64,000 nt of DNA from Rhizobium sp. RU33A (GCF_900156055.1 NZ_FTMQ01000001.1:1-64000), one strand, 5' to 3'. Counted from the stretch's first letter, positions 17,903 through 26,887 are shown. Notes: generated by a model not told the origin, from the letters alone. Translations and numbers: made by a program.

Positions 17903-18927
17903 GGGCTGTTCCTTTCGGCATCATTCCGATCGTGGAGGTGGCATGCAACGGCGCTGCCATCCGGCTGGGGCGTCAACACCGGACGGTCGACCGCGCATCG
18001 ATCGAAGGCCATGGGGCAGCGCGTTCTGAAGCAGCAGCCGGACGGCAGGCGCAGGGCACTTGGCACTTCGCCGACGATCTCGATCTTCGGTTTTGCCAGC
18101 GACTTGTCGATGGTCGGCGCGGCCGAAAGCAGAACCTGCGTGTAGGGATGTTTCGGCTGGCTGAACAACTGGTCACGGCTCGCCGTCTCCACCATGAAGC
18201 CGAGATACATCACCCCGATCCGGTCGGCGATGTGGTGAACCACCGAGAGGTCGTGCGAGACGAAGAGATAGGAGAGGCCGAACTCGTCGCGCAGGTCCAT
18301 CATCAGATTGAGGATCTGCGCTTGGATCGACACGTCGAGCGCCGAGACGGGCTCGTCGGCGATGATGATCTTTGGCCGGACCGATAATGCACGTGCGATG
18401 CCGATCCGCTGCCGCTGACCTCCCGAAAACTGATGCGGGTAGCGTCCAGCCTGTTCGGCATTGAGGCCGACCTTTGCCAGAAGTGCGATGGCTTCGTCAT
18501 GGAGTTCTCGTCGGCTGAGCTTGCCCCCGGCCTGAGCGCGTCTCGGCTCCATCACGATGTCCCTGACCCGCTGCCGCGGGTCGAGAGAGGCGTAAGGGTC
18601 CTGGAAGATCATCTGCAGCTTGCGGCGGATCGGGCGCATTTCGCGAAACTGCATGCGGGAAATGTCTTCCCCGTCGATCCGGATTTCGCCTGCGGTCGGC
18701 TCGTAGATCCGGGCAATGGTCTTGGCCACGGTCGACTTGCCGCAGCCGGATTCGCCTACCAGCGCCATGACCTCGCCCGGTGCAATCGACAGGTCGACAC
18801 CGTTGACCGCCCGCAATTGTTTCTGGGGAGCGAGAAGCTTTCCCTTTCCGAACTGTAGCCGATCGAAAAGCCCCCCCACGGGGAAGGCTTTGACCAGGCC
18901 TCGGACCTCAAGCACGGGGGTCGTCAT
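17899..18927 (-). CDS. Dpp/Opp-type ABC transporter ATPase (DppF-like)
   Basis: A 342-residue ATPase of a peptide/opine/nickel-class importer. Walker A GESGCGKST is near residue 57, signature FSGGQRQRIGIARAL and Walker B IIIADEPVSALD near 175-185. The Cys-containing C-terminal oligopeptide-transport domain (CCFRTRCPMAFDRC) is present. I start it at ATG 18927, which overlaps the stop of the companion ATPase. It pairs with the DppD-like subunit to drive uptake of the unknown substrate. Confidence 0.92.
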   Translation of the reverse strand: MTTPVLEVRGLVKAFPVGGLFDRLQFGKGKLLAPQKQLRAVNGVDLSIAPGEVMALVGESGCGKSTVAKTIARIYEPTAGEIRIDGEDISRMQFREMRPIRRKLQMIFQDPYASLDPRQRVRDIVMEPRRAQAGGKLSRRELHDEAIALLAKVGLNAEQAGRYPHQFSGGQRQRIGIARALSVRPKIIIADEPVSALDVSIQAQILNLMMDLRDEFGLSYLFVSHDLSVVHHIADRIGVMYLGFMVETASRDQLFSQPKHPYTQVLLSAAPTIDKSLAKPKIEIVGEVPSALRLPSGCCFRTRCPMAFDRCAVDRPVLTPQPDGSAVACHLHDRNDAERNSP

Positions 18928-19904
18928 AACGCCGTCTCCTCCAGCGGGAAGTGGCAGGCTGCATCGAGCGAGCCGCGCACGGGGGTAAGAGCCGGCGTTT
19001 CTGCCGAGCAGATGGCCTGGGCCCGGAAGCACCGGTCCCTGAAGCTGCATCCTTGGCCGAGCGTTCGGATGTCCGGCACTGTGCCGGGTATCTGGTTGAG
19101 ACGTTCCCGGCGATCGGTGATCTTCGGAATGCTGTCGAGGAGCCCGCGCGTATAGGGATGGGCAGGGGACTGGATGATCTCGCTCGTGAGTCCCCGCTCG
19201 ACGACCTTGCCGCAATAAAGCACGACCACCCGGTCCGCCATCTCGGAGACAACCGCGAGATCGTGGGTCACGAGGATCATGGCGGCCCCGCGATCGACGA
19301 TCTGGCGGCGCATCAGCTTCAAGATCTGGGCCTGGACGGTGACATCGAGCGCCGTGGTGGGTTCGTCCGCGATGATCAGGCGGGAACCAGCCAACAGCGC
19401 TATGGCGATGACAACGCGCTGGCGCATGCCGCCCGAGAACTGGTGAGGATAGGCGTCGAGACGACTGGCGGCCTCCGAGATGCCGACATCTTCGAGCATC
19501 TCGATGCAGCGTGCACGCCGCGCTCTTTGGTCGAGGTCAGTATGCAGCCGCAGCATTTCGTCCATCTGGCGGCCGACCGTATAGACCGGGTTGAGCGACG
19601 TCATGGGGTCCTGGAACACCATGGCGATCTGGCCGCCGCGCACGGCGCGCATCTGGTCCTCGCTCTTGCGCGTCAGATCTTCGCCGGCAAAGACAATGCT
19701 GCCTGCCTCGATCCGTCCGGGTGGGTCGATCAGGCCGAGAATGGAAAATCCGATGACGGATTTGCCGCCGCCTGACTCGCCGACAAGGCCGACCACCTCA
19801 CCCGGGCGGACGTCGAAGCTGACGCCGTCGACGGCTTTCACCACGCCACCGAAGGTATGGAAATGTGTCTTGAGATCCCGGACTTCGAGAAGTGCTTCGC
19901 CCAT
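18924..19904 (-). CDS. Dpp/Opp-type ABC transporter ATPase (DppD-like)
   Basis: A 326-residue ATPase with Walker A GESGGGKSV near residue 44, signature FSGGMRQRVVIAIAL, Walker B LIIADEPTTALDV and the C-terminal peptide-transport domain with CSFRDRCFRAQAIC. ATG 19904 (MGEALLEV) is chosen over the in-frame ATG 19925 because GGAG lies 8 bases upstream. The second half of Walker A reads GGGKSV rather than GCGKST, as in many DppD proteins. It is coupled to the DppF-like gene by an ATGA overlap. Confidence 0.92.
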   Translation of the reverse strand: MGEALLEVRDLKTHFHTFGGVVKAVDGVSFDVRPGEVVGLVGESGGGKSVIGFSILGLIDPPGRIEAGSIVFAGEDLTRKSEDQMRAVRGGQIAMVFQDPMTSLNPVYTVGRQMDEMLRLHTDLDQRARRARCIEMLEDVGISEAASRLDAYPHQFSGGMRQRVVIAIALLAGSRLIIADEPTTALDVTVQAQILKLMRRQIVDRGAAMILVTHDLAVVSEMADRVVVLYCGKVVERGLTSEIIQSPAHPYTRGLLDSIPKITDRRERLNQIPGTVPDIRTLGQGCSFRDRCFRAQAICSAETPALTPVRGSLDAACHFPLEETAL

Positions 19905-19921
19905 GGTCGCTGTCTCCTTCG

Positions 19922-20794
19922 TCATCTCAGGCGCGGATTGAGTTCGTCCCGCAGGAAGTCGCCGAACAGGTTGATGCCGAAGACGAGGAACATGATGAAC
20001 AGCCCGGGAAAGGCGGAAGTCCACCAGATGCCCGAGAACAGGACGTCGAAGCCCTCCTTGACGAGAAGACCGAGCGAAGGCTCGGTGATGGGGACGCCGA
20101 CACCAAGGAAACTCAGCGAAGCTTCGATCAGGATGAAGGTGCCGACCTGGATCGTCGCAACCACGATGAGCGGCGTCATCACGTTCGGCAGCACGTGGCG
20201 CAGGATGATCTCGCCGTTTCCGAGCCCCGCCACCTTGGCCGCCTGGATGTATTCCTTCTGGATCTCGCTCAATGTCGATCCGCGAACGGTGCGGGCATAA
20301 ACGACCCAGCCGACGGCGGTGAGCGCGATCAGAACCATGCCGATGCCTGTCCCGAAGGCCGACATCAGGAAGAGCGCGATCAGCATCGAGGGAAACGACA
20401 GCTGGATGTCTGCGATGCGCATGATGATGCTGTCCACCATGCCGCCGTAGTAGCCGGAGATCAGCCCGAGTGCGGTCCCGATCACGCAAGAGAAGAGCAT
20501 GGCTGCGAGGCCGATGAAGGCGGAGATCCGCGCGCCGTAGACGACGGATGCAAGCACGTCGCGGCCTTGACCATCCGTCCCGAGCAGATACCTGCTATCA
20601 CCACCCTCCAGCCAAACCGGCGGCTTGAAGCTGTCCATTAGTTCCAGCTGGGACACGTCATAGGGGTCCTGGGCGACAAGCAGCGGCCCGAATGTCGCAA
20701 GCAGGGCGAAGAAGACAAGCAGTGCGCTTCCGAAGACGGCCGGCAGGTTTCGGCGGTAGTGAAAGAAGAATTCCGAAGAGAAGAACCCGGTCAT
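19922..20794 (-). CDS. Dpp/Opp-type ABC transporter permease (DppC-like)
   Basis: A 290-residue inner-membrane permease with about six hydrophobic segments. An N-terminal cytoplasmic stretch (FFSSEFFFHYRRNLPAVFG) leads into the first helix, as in the DppC N-terminal domain. The ATPase-docking loop is RTVRGSTLSEIQKEYIQAAKVAGLGNGEIILRH. LGTDGQGRDVLA is the family hallmark near residue 72. It lies 7 bases from the DppB-like gene. Confidence 0.93.
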   Translation of the reverse strand: MTGFFSSEFFFHYRRNLPAVFGSALLVFFALLATFGPLLVAQDPYDVSQLELMDSFKPPVWLEGGDSRYLLGTDGQGRDVLASVVYGARISAFIGLAAMLFSCVIGTALGLISGYYGGMVDSIIMRIADIQLSFPSMLIALFLMSAFGTGIGMVLIALTAVGWVVYARTVRGSTLSEIQKEYIQAAKVAGLGNGEIILRHVLPNVMTPLIVVATIQVGTFILIEASLSFLGVGVPITEPSLGLLVKEGFDVLFSGIWWTSAFPGLFIMFLVFGINLFGDFLRDELNPRLR

Positions 20795-20801
20795 GCGATC
20801 C

Positions 20802-21767
20802 TCACTTCACCGTAATGCGGGGGTCGATCAGCGTGTAGACGATGTCGACGATGAAATTGATGGCAACGAAGATGAAGGCGGTCAGCATCAGGTAAACGAC
20901 GATGACGGGGCGGTCGCCGCGGTAGATGGAATCGATCAGCAGCTTGCCCGTGCCGGGCCATGCGAAGATGGTTTCGGTGATCGTTGCGAAGGCTATGAGG
21001 TCACCGAGCTGGAGACCGAAGATCGTTACGACCGGAATGAGAGCGTTCTTCAGGCCGTGCCTGAACAGGATGTTCTGGCGGGATGCGCCTTTGGCACGGG
21101 CGAACCGCATATAGTCCTGCCGCATCACCTCCATCATGCCCGCACGGGTCATGCGCAGCATGATGGCTAGGGTGGCCAGCGCCAGTGTCACGGATGGCAG
21201 GATGATGTGCGACCAGCCGTCCGCCGTGAAGATCGATATGCGCAGCCCCAGGATTTCGACCGTATCGCCGCGTCCGGAGGAGGGCAGAAACTGGTAGCGG
21301 ACGGAGAAGAAGAATATCAGCATCATGCCCACCCAGAAGCCGGGGAGGGAAATGCCGAGCAGTGAGCCCGCCATGATGCCGCGAGACACCGGCTTGTTCG
21401 GATTGGCCCCGGCATAGACGCCGAGCGGCACGGCGATCACGGTCGCCAGCATGATTGCCACCAGCACCATTTCGATCGTTGCCGGCAGACGCTCCAGGAT
21501 CAGGTCCATGGCGGGCTGGCGGAACACATAGGAGCGCCCGAAATCGCCCTGCAGCATGTTGCCGAGGAAGATGAAATATTGGCTCAGCAAGGATCGATCG
21601 AGACCCAGCAGACGGCGGGCCTGTTCGATCTCGGCGGTGGTGGAATCGATCGGGATCACCATGAAGACGGGATCGCCGGTAAAGCTCATCATCAGGAAGA
21701 CGATGACCGATACGCAAAAGAGTACCAGCACCATCTGCAGGAGCCGCTTGATCGTATAACCCAGCAA
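20802..21767 (-). CDS. Dpp/Opp-type ABC transporter permease (DppB-like)
   Basis: A 321-residue permease of the DppB type: MLGYTIKRLLQMVLVLFCVS at the N-terminus, the EAA-type loop MRQDYMRFARAKGASRQNILFRHGLKNALIPV, and ETIFAWPGTGKLLIDSIYRGDRPV near the C-terminus. The start appears to be TTG at 21767; no ATG fits the conserved N-terminus and only a weak ribosome site is seen. It is separated from the exported binding protein gene by about 80 bases containing a stem-loop. Confidence 0.92.
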   Translation of the reverse strand: MLGYTIKRLLQMVLVLFCVSVIVFLMMSFTGDPVFMVIPIDSTTAEIEQARRLLGLDRSLLSQYFIFLGNMLQGDFGRSYVFRQPAMDLILERLPATIEMVLVAIMLATVIAVPLGVYAGANPNKPVSRGIMAGSLLGISLPGFWVGMMLIFFFSVRYQFLPSSGRGDTVEILGLRISIFTADGWSHIILPSVTLALATLAIMLRMTRAGMMEVMRQDYMRFARAKGASRQNILFRHGLKNALIPVVTIFGLQLGDLIAFATITETIFAWPGTGKLLIDSIYRGDRPVIVVYLMLTAFIFVAINFIVDIVYTLIDPRITVK

Positions 21768-21800
21768 GGCAGTGTCCCGTCATGAAGAAGTGAGAAATTC

Positions 21801-21830
21801 GGGACTGTCTCCCCCAAGGTCGACAGTCCC
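21801..21830 (-). other. Intercistronic stem-loop between binding protein and DppB-like genes
   Basis: Perfect 9-bp arms GGGACTGTC (21801-21809) and GACAGTCCC (21822-21830) enclose a 12-base loop. No T-run follows in the direction of transcription. It lies between the abundant binding protein and its permease, the usual place for a message-stabilising or attenuating hairpin. Confidence 0.6.
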
Positions 21831-21848
21831 GCGCTCGTTCGGGTGGGG

Positions 21849-23417
21849 TTATTCCTTGACGTCGATCTCGTAGGCCCAGAGGAACTTGTCCGCACGCGGT
21901 GTCATCTCGACACTGGTCTTTGCGGCATAGAGATCCTGCTCGTAGTGGATCGGGATCATCGGAATGTCTTCCATCAGGATCTTGGTGACTTCCTGCAGGT
22001 ATCCGTCGCGCTCTTCGAGCTTGGAGGTCGCATCGGCCTTGTCGATCAGCTCGTCTACCTTCGGATTGGAATAGGATCCGCGGTTGACCTGGCCATAGCC
22101 TTCCTTCTTGTCGCGCGAGTAGAACATCACGCTGTACATCGAGCCGCCGTCACCGGACGGAACGTCCCAGCCGCTCATGATCATGCTCGACTGTTCACTG
22201 GGGACCCGGATGTAGCCGAAGAAGTTGGACTTCGGCATCAGGTTGAGCTTGAGATCGACCTTGATCTTGCCAAGCATCGACGCAAGCGCCTGAGCGATCT
22301 GCTGGTCGTTGACATAGCGGTTGTTGGTGGTGTCGAGGGTCACCGTGAAGCCATCGGCATAGCCGGCCTCCGCCATGAGAGCTGCCGCCTTCGCAAGATC
22401 GAAGGGATACATGTCACGGAAGCTTGCGCCGTCGACATAGCCCGTATGGGAAGCAGGGATGTATTGCTCCGACGGGGTCGACAGGCCGTTCATGATGATC
22501 TTGTTGATCGCACTGACGTCGATTGCGCGGACCATCGCTTCACGGACGCGACGATCCATCATCGGGTTCTTGTCGAGCGCGACGGTCGGGCTCTTCTCAC
22601 GATGGTCGATCGATACCACGACGTTCAGCAGGCTTGGCTTGGTCATGATCTTGTAGCGGTCATCCGCCTTGACGCGGTCAACGTCGCGAACATTCAGATC
22701 CTGGATGACATCGACTTCGCCGGTCAGCAGGGCTGCCGTGCGGGTGGCGCCATTGGTGATCGGGCGGAACGTGACTTCCTCGATTTTCGGCGCGCCAGCG
22801 AAGTAGTCAGTATTGGCGGCAAGCGTGATGTGATCTTCCTTGATCCATTCGACCAGCTTGTAGGGGCCGGTGCCGACAGGCTTCAAGTCCAGCTGCTCGT
22901 CGCCCACTTCTTTCGCATACTTTTCGCTGAGGATCAGGACGGCTGCCAGATCGTTCGGCAGGACTGCGTAGGGCTTGGGCGTCTTGATCTCGACCGTGTA
23001 GTCATCGACCGCCGTGAAGGAGGCGATGTTGGCGCCGAGATTGGCCATCAGCGACTTCTTCAGACGGTCGAGGGTGAAGACAACATCCGACGCCTTGAAC
23101 TCTTCGCCATTGTGGAACTTGACGCCCTGGCGCAGCTTGAACACCCAGGTCGTGTCATCCTTGAGCTCCCAGCTCTCTGCAAGGCCGGGTCCGAAGGACA
23201 GGTCGGCATTGCGGCGGACCAAGGGATCGTAGATGTGATAGAACATGATGTTGCTGGACAGCTCCTCGCCCGCCTGGGGGTCGAGATTGACTGCGTCCGA
23301 CGTCAGGCCGACGGTCAGTTCCTTGGCCTGGACCAGGCCGCCCAGGGCCGTCGAGCTCAAAAGGACGAATGCGGCAAGGGCCGCGATACGTCCGGATTTC
23401 ATGCGAAGATTCAGCAT
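21849..23417 (-). CDS. Exported Dpp/Opp-type solute-binding protein
   Basis: A family 5 extracellular solute-binding protein of 522 residues. A Sec signal peptide (MLNLRMKSGRIAALAAFVLL...GGLVQA) precedes KELTVGLTSDAVNLDPQ. Typical blocks are MFYHIYDPLVRR, TTWVFKLRQGVKFHNGEEFKASDV, LKPVGTGPYKLVEW and DRRVREAMVRAIDVSAINK. ATG 23417 is preferred over an upstream in-frame ATG because AAGGGG lies 8 bases before it. It supplies the periplasmic ligand specificity of the transporter encoded downstream. The ligand could be a peptide, a cyclic ureide or an opine-like compound. Confidence 0.93.
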   Translation of the reverse strand: MLNLRMKSGRIAALAAFVLLSSTALGGLVQAKELTVGLTSDAVNLDPQAGEELSSNIMFYHIYDPLVRRNADLSFGPGLAESWELKDDTTWVFKLRQGVKFHNGEEFKASDVVFTLDRLKKSLMANLGANIASFTAVDDYTVEIKTPKPYAVLPNDLAAVLILSEKYAKEVGDEQLDLKPVGTGPYKLVEWIKEDHITLAANTDYFAGAPKIEEVTFRPITNGATRTAALLTGEVDVIQDLNVRDVDRVKADDRYKIMTKPSLLNVVVSIDHREKSPTVALDKNPMMDRRVREAMVRAIDVSAINKIIMNGLSTPSEQYIPASHTGYVDGASFRDMYPFDLAKAAALMAEAGYADGFTVTLDTTNNRYVNDQQIAQALASMLGKIKVDLKLNLMPKSNFFGYIRVPSEQSSMIMSGWDVPSGDGGSMYSVMFYSRDKKEGYGQVNRGSYSNPKVDELIDKADATSKLEERDGYLQEVTKILMEDIPMIPIHYEQDLYAAKTSVEMTPRADKFLWAYEIDVKE

Positions 23418-23463
23418 TTTTAGTTCCCCTTTTTGGTATGCCGACACGTTTGCATGCGCGTTT

Positions 23464-23859
23464 TCACCGAAGTACGGATTGCACCTCGATCTGGTAGCCT
23501 TCCGGGTCTTCCAGCACGAAGGCTCGAATTCCCAAGGAGACGCTGTCCTTTGGTTCCGTCAGCCCGATCGCGTTCTGGCTCGCGAGATAGCGATGCCAGG
23601 CATCGACATCCGGCACGCGGATGCAAAGCTGCACGGGTTTGATTGGATTGGCGCGATGCATGCCGCGGGTCTCGTCGACAAGACCGACATAGGCATGCTC
23701 GGCAATCTTAAGGATCTTCGACCAGCCCTGATCGATCTCGAGTGGGAAGCCCATCACCTCTGTGTAGAAGTCGAACGCTTTGGGCAGGTCGACGTAGTAG
23801 AAGAAGGTTATGGCCTTCTCGACGATGCCGTCATCGGGCCGGGTGGCTGCCTCAGTCAT
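23464..23859 (-). CDS. VOC-superfamily (glyoxalase-like) protein
   Basis: A 131-residue protein of the vicinal-oxygen-chelate fold: VEKAITFFYYVDLPKAFDFYTEVMGFPLE starts the first beta-alpha-beta-beta-beta module, and VQLCIRVPDVDAWHRYL with FVLEDPEGYQIEVQS forms the second. The late Glu (QIEVQ) suits a metal ligand. Family members include glyoxalase I, dioxygenases and epimerases, so the reaction cannot be named. ATG 23859 has AAGGA about 10 bases upstream and overlaps the stop of the preceding hydrolase gene. Confidence 0.82.
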   Translation of the reverse strand: MTEAATRPDDGIVEKAITFFYYVDLPKAFDFYTEVMGFPLEIDQGWSKILKIAEHAYVGLVDETRGMHRANPIKPVQLCIRVPDVDAWHRYLASQNAIGLTEPKDSVSLGIRAFVLEDPEGYQIEVQSVLR

Positions 23860-25235
23860 GTTGTGAGATCCTTCGAAAACCATGTGCTTTCGCCGCGGCG
23901 CAGATAGCGGCCGCTGCCGGGCGTATTGAGTACTGACTGGCCGTCATAGGCGAGCTTGCCTGCATGATAGGTCCCAGCTACTCGTGCGGCGAAACGCCGT
24001 CCGTCATAGGGGCTCCACTTGAGGCCATCCTGAGCGCGGCTGGCGTCCCAGACATCGTCGCCCTCGGTGAGGATCGTGATGTCGGCATCGGCCCCGGGGA
24101 CGAGAGCCCCTTTGCGCGGATGGAGGCCGAAGAAGCGGGCAGGGCGTTCGGCGAGATATTCGGCGCAGTAATGCGCAGCATCGACGCCGCGCTGTTTTGC
24201 GACGGTGTAGAAGGCAGGCAGCAGGGTCTCCATTCCGGGCACGCCCGCACCGGCATCGAAGATGCTGTCGGTGAACTTGTTGTCGATCGGCCAGCTGGAA
24301 TGATCGGAGCTGACAAAGGCGATCCTGCCCTCGATCAGTTCCTGCCAGAGCCGATCAATCTGGCCGGGGCGAATGGGTGGGTTCACCTTCATCCGCGCGC
24401 CGAGCTCTTCACCGTCGCGTTCGGGATCGAACCAGAGATAGTGGACGCAGAGTTCGCCGGTCGCCCTGAAGCCCTCTTGCGCATAATTGTCCACCAGCCT
24501 GAAGCCGCGCGGCGTGCTGATATGGACGATGTGGGCATGTCCGCCGGCATTGGCGGCGAGTTCGAGGAAGTGCACGGTTGATGCCAGTTCCGCGACTTCA
24601 GGCCGGCTCGGCGAATGCGCGGTGATGCCGTTTCGACCCTCGGCTCTTGCGCGCGAAACCCGTGAGCGCACGATCTCCTGGTCTTCGTTGTGCAATCCAA
24701 GCGGCAGGTCGGTCGCGGAAAGCGCTTCCAACAGGTCGAGGGCGAGGGCCGCATCGATCCTCGGAAAACGGGTGGGGCTGCTCTCGAAAGCGGAGATCTT
24801 GAAGGCGACGACGCCACCATCGGCGAGCGATTGTACTTCGTTCAGGGATTGCCCGGGCATGACCGTGCCGTAGAGCGCGACATCGCAATGGGCAAAGCGT
24901 TCGACGGCTTCGACCTTGTTGTCCAGATGCTCCCTGGCGCTCAGCGGGGTCGGGTTGTCGTAGGGCATATCGACGATGGTCGTGACCCCGCCGGCAATGG
25001 CGGATCGGGTCGTCGGCTCTATTCCGGGGAGGCCGAGATAGCTGCCTGCATGGGTTTGGCCGTCGACGATCCCCGGCAGGACGAAAGCGTCTCCAGCGTC
25101 GTGCACGGTGGCGGCTGCAGGGGCTTCGCCTTCTCCGATTGCGTGGATGACCGAGCCTGAGACCGCGACCCAGCCATTGGGAATGGTCATCTGAGGCGTA
25201 ACGATCCGCCCACGAATGATGAGATCAATGCTCAA
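23856..25235 (-). CDS. Allantoinase/dihydropyrimidinase/dihydroorotase-like cyclic amidohydrolase
   Basis: A 459-residue cyclic amide hydrolase. It shows the amidohydrolase composite-domain start (MSIDLIIRGRIVTPQM), carbamylated-Lys region VVAFKISAFE near residue 150, metal His in GLHNEDQE and HIVHIST, and catalytic Asp in VSSDHSSWP. The first metal motif reads VDGQTHAGS, so the first His of HxH is Gln; some dihydroorotase-like proteins have a DQVH version. The start is TTG at 25235 with AGGAGG upstream, overlapping the racemase stop. Paired with a hydantoin-type racemase, it probably opens a five- or six-membered cyclic ureide ring. The exact substrate is unknown. Confidence 0.86.
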   Translation of the reverse strand: MSIDLIIRGRIVTPQMTIPNGWVAVSGSVIHAIGEGEAPAAATVHDAGDAFVLPGIVDGQTHAGSYLGLPGIEPTTRSAIAGGVTTIVDMPYDNPTPLSAREHLDNKVEAVERFAHCDVALYGTVMPGQSLNEVQSLADGGVVAFKISAFESSPTRFPRIDAALALDLLEALSATDLPLGLHNEDQEIVRSRVSRARAEGRNGITAHSPSRPEVAELASTVHFLELAANAGGHAHIVHISTPRGFRLVDNYAQEGFRATGELCVHYLWFDPERDGEELGARMKVNPPIRPGQIDRLWQELIEGRIAFVSSDHSSWPIDNKFTDSIFDAGAGVPGMETLLPAFYTVAKQRGVDAAHYCAEYLAERPARFFGLHPRKGALVPGADADITILTEGDDVWDASRAQDGLKWSPYDGRRFAARVAGTYHAGKLAYDGQSVLNTPGSGRYLRRGESTWFSKDLTT

Positions 25236-25891
25236 AGCGCCCTCCTGCGATAGCCGAGTTCAGCCTGCATGCAGGCAAGGGCGACGCCGGCCTGAACCGG
25301 GTCGATGACGGGCAAGCCCAGTTCCGTCTGCAAAGCCTCCCGGTAAGTCCCGAGGCCGGCGCAGCCGAGGATGACTGCCTCGGCACCATCCTCATCGCGA
25401 AGCACGGAGGCGATGCGCGTGACGGGAATGACCGCGTTCTGGGCGATGAGTTCAGCAACGGTCATATCGATCGACCTATCGCCTGCAAGCCTGCCATCGA
25501 GTTGAAGGTCCTCAAGGTAGCGCCGGTGGCGCTCAATCGAGGACGGCCCCATCGAGACGATGCCGAAACGCTGACCAAGTCCGAGCGCTGCCAGATAGGC
25601 TGCTTCGGCAATGCCGACGACCGGAACATTCGTGGCGGCTCGTACGGCCGAAATGCCGGGATCCGAAAAGCAAGCAATCACGATGGCGTCCGCCTTTGCC
25701 GCCTGTACAGCCTCAATCAGCAGCGGCACCACTTCGGCGACATGGGCATCCGTCTCGATACCAAAAGGCGCGCCCTCAAGCTCAGTGCAGCGAATCTCGT
25801 GGCCATTGCCTTCGAACGGTTTCAGGCATGCTTCCATCGAACGTGTGACGGCCTTCGAGCTGTTCGGATTGATCACCAGGATCTGCGCCAC
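25232..25891 (-). CDS. Asp/Glu/hydantoin racemase family protein
   Basis: A 219-residue cofactor-independent racemase. It starts at GTG (VAQILVINPNSS, with GGAGG upstream). The two catalytic Cys are visible in IACFSDPG near residue 75 and LGCAGLG near 178. The IVSMGPSSIERHRRYLEDL block resembles HyuE-type hydantoin racemases more than glutamate racemases. As first gene of the operon it probably interconverts enantiomers of the ring compound or of an N-carbamoyl intermediate before hydrolysis. Allantoin racemase is an alternative. Confidence 0.88.
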   Translation of the reverse strand: MAQILVINPNSSKAVTRSMEACLKPFEGNGHEIRCTELEGAPFGIETDAHVAEVVPLLIEAVQAAKADAIVIACFSDPGISAVRAATNVPVVGIAEAAYLAALGLGQRFGIVSMGPSSIERHRRYLEDLQLDGRLAGDRSIDMTVAELIAQNAVIPVTRIASVLRDEDGAEAVILGCAGLGTYREALQTELGLPVIDPVQAGVALACMQAELGYRRRAL

Positions 25892-25928
25892 GGTTCCTCC
25901 AAAGACGGCTCTCCCAGGCCGTCAAACT

Positions 25929-25952
25929 GTGATATGTATCGTGATATACTAC
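25929..25952. promoter_or_regulatory. Candidate GntR-regulator operator between racemase and gntR genes
   Basis: TGATAT occurs twice in direct orientation (25930-25935 and 25942-25947), and the stretch GTAT....ATAC (25936-25949) is partly palindromic. It lies in the 140-base divergent region between the catabolic operon and its probable regulator, where a FadR/VanR-type repressor would bind. No specific consensus is claimed. Confidence 0.35.
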
Positions 25953-26030
25953 GAAATATCTCATGTCAAAGGCTGGCAGTCTTGCGAAGACAGAAAAAGT
26001 GGAGGAAGACAGAAAGGGGCGTGAAGCCTT

Positions 26031-26789
26031 GTGATCCACGAGCGGGTCCAACAGATCCCACGAGCTTGGAGAGAAGCCGTCTTGCAGAGCCTCAGCGTTG
26101 AAAGTGATACCTCGCCGGCCCGGCAGAAGAAGATATCTCTGACGGAGACAGCCTATCTTTCGCTGCGTGCGCGGGTGCTCTCTGGCTCTTTGAGGCCCGG
26201 AGCCGAGTTTTCGGAGCTCGAGCTGGCAGACCAGCTTGCCATGAGCAAGACGCCGGTGCGGGAAGCACTCGGACGACTAGTGGCGGAAGGATTGATCGAA
26301 GCCTTTCCAAGGCGGGGCTACAGGGTAACACCCGTGACGGTAAAGGACATCAATGATCTCTTTGCGATCCGCGCGATGACCGAAGGCACGGCCGCCGCCA
26401 TGGCCGCGCTCAATCTTTCAGCTGCAGACCTCGATCGGCTCGAAGCCCTGGCGGATGCGCGTTACGATCCGCAACAGGGCGAGAGCGTGCAGTCCTTCGT
26501 CAAGGCCAACCGCGATTTCCATCTGGCGATCGCCGAGGGAGCGAACAATCCCCGGCTCCTGGCCTTAGTTGCAGCACATCTCGACGAGTGTACGCGTCTC
26601 TTCTATCTCGGCGCCGTCAGCCGCGACGTCAATCCAGAGACCAGTGCCGACCATCGACGTATCGTCGATGTGCTACGTCTTCGCGATCCTGATATTGCGC
26701 GAGCGGCGATGGTCGAGCACAGCGACCACACGCAGAAGGGGATTTTGAAGGCGTTGATTTCCAGCGACACTACGTCGTTGACGCTGTGA
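26031..26789 (+). CDS. GntR-family regulator (FCD domain)
   Basis: A GntR regulator of 252 residues. The N-terminal winged helix is LTETAYLSLRARVLSGSLRPGAEFSELELADQLAMSKTPVREALGRLVAEGLIEAFPRRGYRV (about 36-98). The all-helical FCD ligand domain follows, with metal-type His in NRDFHLAIAEGANN and ADHRRIVD. The start is taken as GTG 26031 with a purine-rich GGGGC upstream; a shorter start is possible since the first 30 residues precede the HTH. It is divergent from the 12-gene operon and is its likely local regulator, responding to a pathway intermediate. Confidence 0.86.
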   Translation: MIHERVQQIPRAWREAVLQSLSVESDTSPARQKKISLTETAYLSLRARVLSGSLRPGAEFSELELADQLAMSKTPVREALGRLVAEGLIEAFPRRGYRVTPVTVKDINDLFAIRAMTEGTAAAMAALNLSAADLDRLEALADARYDPQQGESVQSFVKANRDFHLAIAEGANNPRLLALVAAHLDECTRLFYLGAVSRDVNPETSADHRRIVDVLRLRDPDIARAAMVEHSDHTQKGILKALISSDTTSLTL

Positions 26790-26887
26790 TGTGTGCGGGG
26801 AGGTCCCGCTTCCTTGTGGTTGCGTCTTGCGCAATGCGCGCTGACTAAGTGCTCAAGAGGTGCCATGTCGTACAAGTCTCCATGCAA

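Noticed and set aside
21843-23423. A 526-codon plus-strand open frame opposite the exported binding protein gene
   Set aside because: It mirrors a clear SBP gene codon for codon; such antisense frames arise from GC-rich codon use. The product has no recognisable domain and no ribosome site.
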